Origin: Mesorhizobium sp. B2-4-15
GTDB taxonomy: Bacteria > Pseudomonadota > Alphaproteobacteria > Rhizobiales > Rhizobiaceae
Direction: 5' to 3'
Length of the DNA stretch: 64,000 bases
Assembly (NCBI RefSeq): GCF_006658505.1
Contig: NZ_VFUZ01000002.1
Coordinates: 62,001 to 126,000, forward strand
Part shown: positions 35,047-43,319 of the stretch, one piece after another
Position numbering within the stretch: the first letter of the stretch is position 1
Layout: each line of letters begins with the position of its first letter
Translations under genes and position numbers: made by a program
The notes under the pieces: model-generated
What the model was told of the DNA's origin: nothing
The model's input: the letters and a program-made list of their open reading frames with translations, nothing else
Database searches by the model: none

Positions 35047-37026
35047 CTATCCCAGCCTTGCCCTGGCCTTCGCCGTCCAGGCGTTGAACAGCCGGTCGGC
35101 GACAATGCCGATGAAGGCGATGGCCAGGCCAGCGACGATGCCGCGGCCGGAATCGGCCTTGGAAAGTGCGATGAACACTTCCTGGCCAAGGTCGCGTGTG
35201 CCGACCATGGCGCAGATGATGATCATGGCCAGCGCCATTAGGATGGTCTGGTTGACGCCGAGCATGATCTCGGGGAGCGCCAGCGGCAATTGCACGCGAA
35301 AGAAGGTCTGGCGCGGCGTGCAGCCGGAAACCTTCGCCGCCTCGATCAGCGCCGGCGGCACCTGCCGAATGCCGTGATTGGTGTAGCGGATGGCCGGCAC
35401 CACGGCGAAGGCGACGGTGGCGATCATCGCGGTGACGTCGCCAACGCGAAACAGCATCACCACTGGAATGATGAAGCAGAAGGACGGCAGTACTTGCAGT
35501 GTGTCGACAATGGGTGTGACGATCTTCTCGAAGCGGTCGCTGCGCGATGCCGCGAACCCGATCGGGATGCCGATCAAGCAGGCGATGAAGGCCGAGATAC
35601 CGCAGAGATAGACTGTCGCCATGGTCTTTTCCCAGAGTCCGGTCACGGCGCAGAAGGCGGTCAGCGCCGCGACGAGCGCCGCCAGGCGCAAGCCTGAGAG
35701 TTGATAGCCGGCAAGGCCGAGCAGGAACACGGCACCCAGCCACGGGAAACCCTCGCAGAAGGCGCGCACCGGGTTGAGCACGTTGAGGATGAGCGCGACG
35801 CGGAACGCCTCGATCGTGTCGAAGAAGTTGATCGTGACCCAGTTCACCGCCGCTTTCCACAGCGGGGCGGTGGTGAAGGTGATCGCCTTTGGTACCGCCG
35901 CGAAGGCCGGCAGGAACAGGCCGAGCAGGGTCGTCGCGATGAGGATCGCGATGGCCAACGACAGATTGGGGTGGCGCCGCCAGACGCCTGGGGTCGTCTC
36001 TTGACGGATATGACCCCTGGCCTGCTTGTGTGCGATGGCCTGGCTCAGCCGGTCGAGCGCGATGGCCAGCGCGACAATGGCGAGACCTGCTTCCATCGCC
36101 TCGCCGACCTTCAGCGCGCGCAGCGCCAGAAGCACATCGTAACCCAGGCCACCGGCGCCGATCATCGACGCGATGATCACCATGTTGAGGGCCAGCATGA
36201 TGACCTGGTTGACGCCGACCATCAGCGTCGGCCGCGCCGAGGGCAGCAGCACCCGCCACAGTTTCTGCCGCGCGGTGCATCCCGCCATGTCGCTGAATTC
36301 GCCGATCTCGAGCGGCACGCGCGATAGCCCCAGCATCGTGGCGCGCACCATCGGCGGCGTGGCGAAGATGGCGGTGGCGATCATCGCCGACACCGGGCTG
36401 TTGCCGAACAGAAGCAGCATCGGGATGAGATAGGCGAAGGTCGGGATCGTCTGCATCAGGTCGAGGGCAGGGGAGACCACCAGCCTTTCGGCCCACGGCT
36501 TGCGCCACGCCCAGATGCCGGCGAACAGCCCGGTGACGATGCAGAACGGCACGGCGATGGAGATCAGCGCCAGCGTGAGCATGGCGCTGGTCCACTGGCC
36601 GAACAGCGCGATGTAGAGGAAGCAGCCACCCACCAGCAGACCGAGTTTCCGACCTCCCACGGCATGGCCGGCGAGGAAGGCGGCGGCGCACACGCCGACC
36701 CATGACAGGCGTGGCAGGACATAGGCGTCCGCGCCATGACCGATCTTGAAATTCTTGGCCAAGAGATCGAGCGCGAAATCGAGCGGCACGCCGAGCACCG
36801 CGGTGATCGAGCGGGTCAACCACGACAGGTTCGACTTGATCCAGCCCATCAGCGCGCTGACCCACTCGGCGACGGGGACGACGGCGCCGGCGGGATAGTT
36901 CACCGCCCAAGGAATGGTGTCTTGCAGCAGGAACATCATGAGCACGGCGGTGAGTGCGAGCGCCCAGATGACGAGCCACCGCTGAACCGGCTGTGTCACC
37001 TTGCTGGCGCTTGCCGTTACCGTCAT
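35047..37026 (-). CDS. tmoV: TMAO/quaternary-amine ABC importer permease, tandem-fused
   Basis: A 659-residue protein containing two consecutive ProW/OpuAB-type permease units. Each has the EAA-type loop: EFSDMAGCTARQKLWRVLLP followed by GVNQVIML in the first, and EAAKVSGCTPRQTFFRVQLP followed by GVNQTILM in the second. Thus one chain can form the whole transmembrane pore. The ATG overlaps the ATPase stop by four bases. It is the last of three importer genes and is convergent with tmm with almost no space for a terminator. The name assumes the TmoXWV importer described for marine bacteria; choline or betaine are alternative cargos of this permease family. Whether V or W denotes the permease should be checked. 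Confidence 0.82.
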   Translation of the reverse strand: MTVTASASKVTQPVQRWLVIWALALTAVLMMFLLQDTIPWAVNYPAGAVVPVAEWVSALMGWIKSNLSWLTRSITAVLGVPLDFALDLLAKNFKIGHGADAYVLPRLSWVGVCAAAFLAGHAVGGRKLGLLVGGCFLYIALFGQWTSAMLTLALISIAVPFCIVTGLFAGIWAWRKPWAERLVVSPALDLMQTIPTFAYLIPMLLLFGNSPVSAMIATAIFATPPMVRATMLGLSRVPLEIGEFSDMAGCTARQKLWRVLLPSARPTLMVGVNQVIMLALNMVIIASMIGAGGLGYDVLLALRALKVGEAMEAGLAIVALAIALDRLSQAIAHKQARGHIRQETTPGVWRRHPNLSLAIAILIATTLLGLFLPAFAAVPKAITFTTAPLWKAAVNWVTINFFDTIEAFRVALILNVLNPVRAFCEGFPWLGAVFLLGLAGYQLSGLRLAALVAALTAFCAVTGLWEKTMATVYLCGISAFIACLIGIPIGFAASRSDRFEKIVTPIVDTLQVLPSFCFIIPVVMLFRVGDVTAMIATVAFAVVPAIRYTNHGIRQVPPALIEAAKVSGCTPRQTFFRVQLPLALPEIMLGVNQTILMALAMIIICAMVGTRDLGQEVFIALSKADSGRGIVAGLAIAFIGIVADRLFNAWTAKARARLG

Positions 37027-38102
37027 GTGCCGGCTGCCGCGCGCTCGATGCCGGCCAACAGATCGATGACGGCTTGCGGCGTCACTTCGCCGATCGGCTT
37101 GCCGGTGCCGTTGACCACCGCGAACGGCTTGCCGGCTGAAACGATGTCGGCCGAGAAACTGGCGATCTTGGCTTCGGGCGCGACCGTGCCGCCATGCTCC
37201 GCGCCTTCGCAGGCGCGCATCAGGCTACGTGCAGAAATCACCTTGGCGCGGTCGACATCGCGGGTGAATTCGGCGACATAGTTCGTCGCCGGGTTGACCA
37301 CGAGCTCTTCCGGCGTGCCGATCTGGATAACCTCGCCATCCTTCATGATAGCGATGCGGTCGGCGAGCCTTATCGCCTCGTCGAAATCATGGGTGATGAA
37401 GACGATGGTCTTGTGCAGCATGGTCTGCAGCCGCATCAACTCGTCCTGCATCTCGCGGCGGATCAGCGGATCGAGCGCGGAGAACGGCTCGTCGAGGAAC
37501 CATATCTCGGGTTTGGTGGCGAGGCTGCGGGCGATGCCGACGCGCTGCTGCTGCCCGCCGGAGAGCTCGCGCGGATAGAAATGCTCGCGGCCACGCAGGC
37601 CGACAAGTTCGATGACTTCGCGAGCGCGCGCCTCGCGCGTCGTCCGATCCTGGCCCTGGATGCTGAGCGGAAAGGCGATGTTGTCGAGCACATTGAGATG
37701 CGGCAGCAAGGCAAAATTCTGGAACACCATGCCCATGCGATGGCGTCGCAACTCGATGAGCGCGGCGTCGGAGATTTTCAGCAGGTCCTTGCCTTCGAAC
37801 TCGACCTTGCCGTGGCTCGGCTCGACCAGCCTGGACATGCAACGCACCAGCGTCGACTTGCCCGAGCCGGACAAGCCCATGATGATGAAGATCTCGCCCT
37901 GGCGTATTTCGAGATCGACGGCGCGCACCGCGCCGACCAGTCCGGCCGCGGCGACATCGGCCATGCTGGCCTTGCCATCGCGCTGGCGGATGAAATTGGC
38001 CGCGTTCGCTCCGAACAGCTTCCACACATTGCGGCAGGCAAGTTTTACCGGACGGCTACCCGTGTCCGGTTGCATCGCCCCCTGTTCAGTCCTGTCCGTC
38101 AT
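37023..38102 (-). CDS. tmoW: TMAO/quaternary-amine ABC importer ATPase
   Basis: A 359-residue ProV/OpuAA-type ATPase. Walker A GLSGSGKST, the signature LSGGQQQR, Walker B IWFLDEP and the switch His in FITHD are complete, and a C-terminal region of about 90 residues has the place of a CBS-like regulatory domain. The start at 38102 is chosen for AAGGACC upstream; a TTG-initiated longer form to 38126 is possible. It lies 77 bp after the binding-protein gene and overlaps the permease. Substrate assignment is by context with tmm and tdm. Confidence 0.85.
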   Translation of the reverse strand: MTDRTEQGAMQPDTGSRPVKLACRNVWKLFGANAANFIRQRDGKASMADVAAAGLVGAVRAVDLEIRQGEIFIIMGLSGSGKSTLVRCMSRLVEPSHGKVEFEGKDLLKISDAALIELRRHRMGMVFQNFALLPHLNVLDNIAFPLSIQGQDRTTREARAREVIELVGLRGREHFYPRELSGGQQQRVGIARSLATKPEIWFLDEPFSALDPLIRREMQDELMRLQTMLHKTIVFITHDFDEAIRLADRIAIMKDGEVIQIGTPEELVVNPATNYVAEFTRDVDRAKVISARSLMRACEGAEHGGTVAPEAKIASFSADIVSAGKPFAVVNGTGKPIGEVTPQAVIDLLAGIERAAAGT

Positions 38103-38179
38103 CCAATGGTCCTTGTGGAACATCAACAGCCGAGGGCCCGGCCGATCAACGGCCGGGTCTCACTTTCCAGTCGGAACGA

Positions 38180-39154
38180 TCACTGCGCCCAGGCTTTCCA
38201 GTCGGCTTCGTGTGCGGCGATCCACGCTGCAGCGACATCCTCTATCGGCTTGCCATTCAGGTCGACCTCGCCGCTCATCTTGTTGAGCTCGTCGGTGTCG
38301 ATCGTGTAGGCCTTGGCCACCTTGTAGGCGACAGGCCACTTGTCTTTCATGCCGTTCCAGGAGTACTTCCAGATCTCGCCATGCGGCTTGCCGCAGTCAT
38401 ATTTGGCGTCGGGGTTCACGCCCCATTTGGGGTCGTTGTAGCATTCGGGCGTGTATTCGGGGAATTGCACCCATTCGCCCTTGTACTTGGCCGGCGCCCA
38501 GTGCGGCGAGTAGATCCACAGCATGATCGGCGCCTTGCGTTGATAGGCCGACTCGAGCTCGGCGAACATCGCGGCATCGGTGCCGGCATGGATCACGGTG
38601 AAGGGCAGCTTCAGCGCGGCAACGCGCTCGTCATCAAAGCCTTCCCATGTGACCGGGCCTCCGAGATAGCGTCCTTTCGGTGCCGTCTCGGCGGTCGAGA
38701 ACGATGCCGCGCAAGTGGCGTCGAGCAGCGCATGCCAGTCCGGCAAGGTCGGGCACTTTTCCTTCATATATTCGGGAAACCACCACTCCTCCTTGGCCTT
38801 CGGCCCGAGCTTGCCGAGCCGCTCTGTCTGGCCGGTGGCGTCGGACGCCTTCATCGCCTCGCCGGCCGTCGTGTCCCAGAATTCCAGGCCAACATCGAGG
38901 TCGCCATTGGTGAGGCCGGTGGTCAGGCTGGAGAGGTAGTCGGCGGTCGGATATTCGACCGTGTAACCGAGTTTTTCGAGGATGCCGCCGAGGATCTTGG
39001 CGTTGAGGTTCACGCTGGTCCAGTCGAACAGCGCGATCTTGATCGGGTCGTTGGATTCCGGTGCCGCGGCATTGGCGATCGGACTGATGGCGCTTGCCGC
39101 GGCAAGAGCCAGGGCTCCCATTGAGAATTTCGAAATCACACTGCGAAGTGGCAT
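38180..39154 (-). CDS. tmoX: TMAO-binding periplasmic protein of an ABC importer
   Basis: A 324-residue OpuAC/ProX-type binding protein. A Sec signal peptide with a probable cleavage after residues near 29 (AISPIANA-AAPES) directs it to the periplasm. The mature protein is rich in Trp/Tyr at the positions expected for a cation-pi cage (DWTSVN, LEFWDTT, KEEWWFPEYMKEKCPTLPDW, LWIYSPHWAP), consistent with a methylated-amine ligand. AAGGAGAA precedes the start. First gene of the importer operon, with a promoter about 330 bp upstream. Choline or glycine betaine cannot be ruled out from sequence alone. Confidence 0.85.
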   Translation of the reverse strand: MPLRSVISKFSMGALALAAASAISPIANAAAPESNDPIKIALFDWTSVNLNAKILGGILEKLGYTVEYPTADYLSSLTTGLTNGDLDVGLEFWDTTAGEAMKASDATGQTERLGKLGPKAKEEWWFPEYMKEKCPTLPDWHALLDATCAASFSTAETAPKGRYLGGPVTWEGFDDERVAALKLPFTVIHAGTDAAMFAELESAYQRKAPIMLWIYSPHWAPAKYKGEWVQFPEYTPECYNDPKWGVNPDAKYDCGKPHGEIWKYSWNGMKDKWPVAYKVAKAYTIDTDELNKMSGEVDLNGKPIEDVAAAWIAAHEADWKAWAQ

Positions 39155-39571
39155 TGCTTGTTCTCCTTCAAGCTGTGACGGTTATTGGTCGTTCCCTTCT
39201 TGCGTCTTTTCTTGATTGTCTGAAAAAAAATGATCGTTGCGCAAGGCCTCTGCCGCCATGCCGCAGCCAAGGCCGGCGCAGGCGCGATGATGCTCGATTT
39301 CGGTGGTGACGGGATGCTGCCGAGGTGGCCAGTGTCATGGCCGATGCATCGCTGCGGGAGCGATCGTCCGCGGATCGATTGCCAGTCCTGCGGCGCCCTG
39401 CGAGGTGCGAGCCATCACGGTCCCATGATCTCGGCTGTTGGCCCGGCGAGCCCCATCTCGCCAAGGCCGTTTCATGGGATGAAATTATATATACCAACGT
39501 TCATGCGGCGCAACGACTAACGCTTCGCCGTGTCGGAATTTCAGACTGCAGGCGAGGTTGGGCGCATTCGC
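39155..39571. other. 417-bp gene-free leader/regulatory region of tmoX
   Basis: No convincing gene is present; weak open frames here lack ribosome sites and family resemblance. If the promoter near 39.5 kb is used, most of this stretch becomes an untranslated leader of about 320 bases for tmoX, unusually long. No known riboswitch was recognised. The first 80 bp beyond the double-DUF427 stop codon are otherwise featureless. Confidence 0.5.
39470..39513 (-). promoter_or_regulatory. Promoter and operator candidate of the tmoX operon
   Basis: Minus strand: TTGCGC (39508-39513), 18 bp, TATAAT (39484-39489), a perfect -10. Overlapping the expected start site is TTTCATGGGATGAAA (39470-39484), an inverted repeat with 5-6-bp arms. 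The 11-mer ATGGGATGAAA within it is repeated at mgsA. A repressor bound there would block initiation. Confidence 0.55.
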
Positions 39572-40441
39572 TCAGAAATAACCGTTCGAGGCAGCGGTGG
39601 CTTCCTTCGGAACTTCGACGCCGTCGATCAGGATCTTGTCGACCAGTTCGTGGTGGAAGCAGACCAGTCCTTTGACACGCTCCGCCTCGTGCACCGGCTC
39701 CGGATAATACCAGACGAGGTTCTCATGCCGTTTCTTGGCTGTCGTCACATGATAGTAGTTGGAGATGCCCTTGTAGGGGCAGCGCGAAACGTAGCGGCTT
39801 GGCGCGAACATATCGAGCCGCGTGTCCGAGATCGGCAGATAGTGGCGCACCGGATGACCGGTCTCGAACAGAAACACCCCACGGCGTGAATCGGCAACTT
39901 GCTCGCCATCGAGGATGACTTGCACCCGCCGCGACGAGGGCAGGCAGTCGACCCTTCGGAACGGGTCGCGGGCGTGGACGAAAATCTCTTCGTCCTCCTC
40001 ATACCAGTGCGTCATCTTTGGCCAATAGAAGGACATGTAGTCCGTCAGCAGCGGAGATCCCTTGACCGGATCGAGATAGCGCCAGGCGGCATCCTCGACC
40101 AGCGTGATGCCGGTGTTGAGCGAATAATGCGTGGCGACGCCCTTGAACGGGCTCTCCGTCGTCGTCGTGCTTGGCAGCAGGAACTCCTCGCGCACGTCGC
40201 TCATCGGGAAATAATAGACGGGCAAATGGTCGGATTCGTAGAGCACCAGCGCCTTGGTCGTATCGGCGACGATCATTGACCCCACCTGCGCGCGAAGCCG
40301 CTTCTGCATCGGCATGGTGAAGGCGACATATCCCGGCTCGAACTCGTACTGGACGATATTGTCGAGCAGGGGGAAATGCGGCCCGCGGCCGCGCAGATGA
40401 GGCTTGCGAATGGTAGTCTCCCGTTTCTTTTCTTTTGTCAT
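39572..40441 (-). CDS. Double-DUF427 domain protein
   Basis: A 289-residue protein with two DUF427 units. The first contains VYYFPMSDVREEFL and SPFKGVATHYSL; the second HYLPISDTRLDMFAPS and CPYKGISNYYHV. DUF427 is a small soluble domain of unknown function. The start at 40441 (MTKEKKRETT) is used because the frame upstream overlaps the neighbouring binding-protein gene out of phase. It stands alone between the TMAO importer and the next ABC importer with no clear operon partner, 175 bp after the binding-protein gene on the same strand. Confidence 0.8.
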   Translation of the reverse strand: MTKEKKRETTIRKPHLRGRGPHFPLLDNIVQYEFEPGYVAFTMPMQKRLRAQVGSMIVADTTKALVLYESDHLPVYYFPMSDVREEFLLPSTTTTESPFKGVATHYSLNTGITLVEDAAWRYLDPVKGSPLLTDYMSFYWPKMTHWYEEDEEIFVHARDPFRRVDCLPSSRRVQVILDGEQVADSRRGVFLFETGHPVRHYLPISDTRLDMFAPSRYVSRCPYKGISNYYHVTTAKKRHENLVWYYPEPVHEAERVKGLVCFHHELVDKILIDGVEVPKEATAASNGYF

Positions 40442-40616
40442 CGAGCGTTGGCCAAAAGTGAGATGAGCTTCGGATTGAGCTGTTGTATCGGAGAGGGGTT
40501 CCGGGCGGCGGGTTTCTCCTGCATCCAGCTGCTGAAACGATGGCCCCCATCGCTCTTCGCAACCCTTCTGCCGGATAGCCTCACCGCCCGAAAAGCGGGT
40601 TGTCCAAGTCAAGCCT

Positions 40617-42272
40617 CTATCCCAGGGACACACGATCGAGCAGCAGCCCGGCGGCGATTGGCGGCAGGCCGCTGACATTCTTGCGCACCGGCACCAGCAG
40701 ATCGGGGAAATAGCTGAAGATGACCGGCGTCTCGTCGAGCAGCAGTTTCTGAATGTCGGACGCGGTCGCGCGCTGCGCGCCGATGTCGAGCGCTTTGAGA
40801 TAGGAGGTGACCATGCCGTCATAGGCCGGGTTCTTGAAATGCGCCGCGTTCCACGGCCCGTCGCTGACCAGCGGGCTTTTCAGGAAGACATTGGGCACGC
40901 TGCGATGGGCGTAGTCGGTGATGCCGAGCGGGCTGTCCAGCCAGTCCGATTGGCCGAACACCGCCTTGCCGTAATATTTGTCCTGGTCCTCGATGTTGAG
41001 CGAGATGCGCGCGCCAATCTCCTTGGCGAAGTTCTGGAACAGTTGCGCGTAGCCTGGAATGTCGGAATAGCGCAGCGTCGTCAGGGTGATGTCGAAGCCG
41101 CCGGCCAGCCCCGCCGCCTCGAGCAGTTGCTTGGCCTTGGCGATATCCTGCGTGCGCTGCGGCACCGACTTGTCGGTGGCCGGAAACGCCGGCGCGAACG
41201 GGCTGTCATTGCCGGTCGCTGCCATACCGCGGCACAGGCCATCGACCAGCTTGGAGCGATCGATGCACAGCGCCAGCGCCTGGCGCACACGCTTGTCGGT
41301 GAAGGGCGCCATGTCACAGCGCATGTGGAGCTGCCGGTGGGCGGTCGAGGCGACGCGCAGCACCGTGATGTCGGGGCTGTTCAGCACCACCTGGCTGACG
41401 TCGAGCGGAACGGCGTCGAGAATGTCGACCTCGCCGGCCTGCAGGGCCAGGATGCGCGGCTGCACGTCGCCGTAGAACTTGAATTCTAGCCGGTCGGGCA
41501 ACGCCTTCTCGCCCCAATAATCGGGGTTGCGCACGAAGGTCGCGCCGACCTTCGGCGTATAGCTTTCCAGCCGGAACGGTCCGGTGCCTTCGAAGGTCTT
41601 TTCGTAGTCGCCCTTGTAGCTCGCCGGCAGGATGACGGCGTTGTAATTGTCGATCGACACCGAATAGGGAAAGCTGCCGTTGGGCGCATCGAGATGGAAG
41701 GCGACGGTGTGATCGTCGACCTTCTGCGTGCCGCCCTTCGACAGCAGTCCCTTGAATACGGAGAGTGCGTTGGAAGCACCGTTAGGGTCGACCAGCCGGT
41801 CGAAGGTCGCGACGACGTCCTCGGCCTTGAAGTCCTCGCCATTATGGAATTTCACGCCCTTGCGCAGCTTGAAGGTCCACACGCTGCCATCCTCGTTCGG
41901 CGACCAGCTTTCCGCCAGCACCGGTTTCAAGGTGAGGTCGGGCTGGGTGACGCACAAGAATTCGGCGGTCTGGAAAACCAGCTGGTAGCTGCCGCTGTCA
42001 TAATAGGTGACGGGATCGATGGCGCCGCCCGGCGTAGCGACACCCGCGCGCACCGTGCCACCCGGCTTGCCTTCGGCGCGGGCTTGCTGCGTGCCGAGAC
42101 CGGCAGAGGCGACAAGGCTGCCCAGGAACGGCAGGGAAAGGCCAAGCACGCTGCCATGACGCAGGAAACCGCGACGGTCGAGCCTGCCGGCCAGCAATTC
42201 GTCGACAGCGGAATTTTCGATTGCGGTGAGGTTTCTGCGAGCGGCGTCGATCATCCTGAAATGCCTTGGCAT
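40617..42272 (-). CDS. Peptide/opine-type ABC importer binding protein 1, Tat-exported
   Basis: A 551-residue SBP_bac_5 family periplasmic binding protein. The N-terminus carries a twin-arginine signal (DRRGFLRHGSVLGLSLPFL, about residues 32-50), unusual in a family mostly exported by Sec. The mature part has the family blocks VWTFKLRKGVKFHNGEDFKA and FEGTGPFRLESYTPK. It diverges from a LysR gene and is clearly paralogous to the binding protein at 49.7-51.4 kb, with long shared stretches (e.g. ITDYxHRxVPNV, NAAHFKN). ATPase and permease genes lie beyond the LysR gene. The ligand is unknown; peptides, opines and nickel chelates are among the family's cargos. Confidence 0.85.
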   Translation of the reverse strand: MPRHFRMIDAARRNLTAIENSAVDELLAGRLDRRGFLRHGSVLGLSLPFLGSLVASAGLGTQQARAEGKPGGTVRAGVATPGGAIDPVTYYDSGSYQLVFQTAEFLCVTQPDLTLKPVLAESWSPNEDGSVWTFKLRKGVKFHNGEDFKAEDVVATFDRLVDPNGASNALSVFKGLLSKGGTQKVDDHTVAFHLDAPNGSFPYSVSIDNYNAVILPASYKGDYEKTFEGTGPFRLESYTPKVGATFVRNPDYWGEKALPDRLEFKFYGDVQPRILALQAGEVDILDAVPLDVSQVVLNSPDITVLRVASTAHRQLHMRCDMAPFTDKRVRQALALCIDRSKLVDGLCRGMAATGNDSPFAPAFPATDKSVPQRTQDIAKAKQLLEAAGLAGGFDITLTTLRYSDIPGYAQLFQNFAKEIGARISLNIEDQDKYYGKAVFGQSDWLDSPLGITDYAHRSVPNVFLKSPLVSDGPWNAAHFKNPAYDGMVTSYLKALDIGAQRATASDIQKLLLDETPVIFSYFPDLLVPVRKNVSGLPPIAAGLLLDRVSLG

Positions 42273-42358
42273 GGCTGCATTCCTCGCTTGCCCTTGGGGG
42301 ATTGGCCATTTAGGTCATTGTTGACCGCGACCGGAAAGCGATATTTTTTGATGGGGTC

Positions 42359-42375
42359 CATCGAAATTTTCGATG
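42359..42375. promoter_or_regulatory. Palindrome in front of the LysR gene
   Basis: CATCGAAATTTTCGATG has perfect 8-bp arms around one central base. It lies 12 bp before the LysR start codon and about 90 bp before the divergent binding-protein gene. A LysR-type autoregulatory site is plausible; the typical T-N11-A rule is not clearly met. Confidence 0.45.
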
Positions 42376-42387
42376 CAGGAGTGATTC

Positions 42388-43290
42388 ATGGATACCGAGA
42401 ACCTGCGCAGTTTCCTTGAGGTCGCCGAACATGGCAGCTTCACCGTCGCGGCCAGCCGGCTCAACCTCGCCCAATCCACCGTCAGCGCGCGGATCAGGGG
42501 GCTGGAGGAACAGTTGGGGCGCCGGCTTTTCGTCAGGGATCGCGATGGCGTCACGCTCACGCCGGCCGGCCGGCAGTTCCTGCCGCACGCATCGTCGATC
42601 ACCCGAACCTGGGAGCAATCCAGGCAGGACATCGCCGTTCCCGATGGCTACGAGAGCCTGCTGCGGCTGACCGCTCCCGCCTATTTGTGGGAACGTATCA
42701 CCTCGCCATGGGTCGAGTGGATGCGCGCCGAACGGCCGAACGTGGCGCTGCGGCTCGAAGGCAGTTTCCCGGATCTGGCGATCGATCAGCTGGCGGAAGG
42801 CTTGCTCGACATCTGCATCCTCTATCTGCCGCGCCCGCATCCAGGCATCGTCTATGAGACGCTTGCCGTCGATCAGGTCGTGCTCGTCCAGCATGCCGGG
42901 CAGACGAAGCCATGGACCGAAAATTACATCCTGATGGACTGGGGGCTGGAATTCCGCATCGAGCACGACCGTGCCTTTGCCGGCATGGTGAAGCCGGCGA
43001 TTTCGGCTGGGCTGGTCTTCATCGGGCTGCAGCATGTCTTGTCGCAGCAAGCGGCGGCCTATCTCCCGCTCAGCGCTGTCAGCGGCCATATCGAGCGCGG
43101 CGAGATGCGGCGTATCGACAACACGCCGGTGTTCCAGCGGCCGATCTATCTTGCCTATCCCTCGAACCCGGTTTCCTCGGATGTCCTGGATGTCGCGCTC
43201 ACCGGGTTGCGCACGCTGGCCGGGGACTGGCGCAGCGACCAGGGTTTTTCGGAAGGCGACCGCTCGCTGGGCATGACCGGGCGGATGTGA
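42388..43290 (+). CDS. LysR-family transcriptional regulator
   Basis: A 300-residue regulator with an N-terminal winged helix (FLEVAEHGSFTVAASRLNLAQSTVSARI, about 8-35) and the standard C-terminal effector-binding domain. GGAGTGATTC precedes the ATG. It diverges from binding-protein gene 1 and ends 29 bp before the convergent ATPase gene, so it likely governs this importer. The inducer is unknown. Confidence 0.88.
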   Translation: MDTENLRSFLEVAEHGSFTVAASRLNLAQSTVSARIRGLEEQLGRRLFVRDRDGVTLTPAGRQFLPHASSITRTWEQSRQDIAVPDGYESLLRLTAPAYLWERITSPWVEWMRAERPNVALRLEGSFPDLAIDQLAEGLLDICILYLPRPHPGIVYETLAVDQVVLVQHAGQTKPWTENYILMDWGLEFRIEHDRAFAGMVKPAISAGLVFIGLQHVLSQQAAAYLPLSAVSGHIERGEMRRIDNTPVFQRPIYLAYPSNPVSSDVLDVALTGLRTLAGDWRSDQGFSEGDRSLGMTGRM

Positions 43291-43319
43291 CGGGCCGGCA
43301 TGGCGAGCAGGAAATGCCG

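Noticed and set aside
39168-39497. 109-residue frame in the tmoX leader
   Set aside because: No ribosome site, Arg/Ser-rich composition typical of noise, and it overlaps the promoter.
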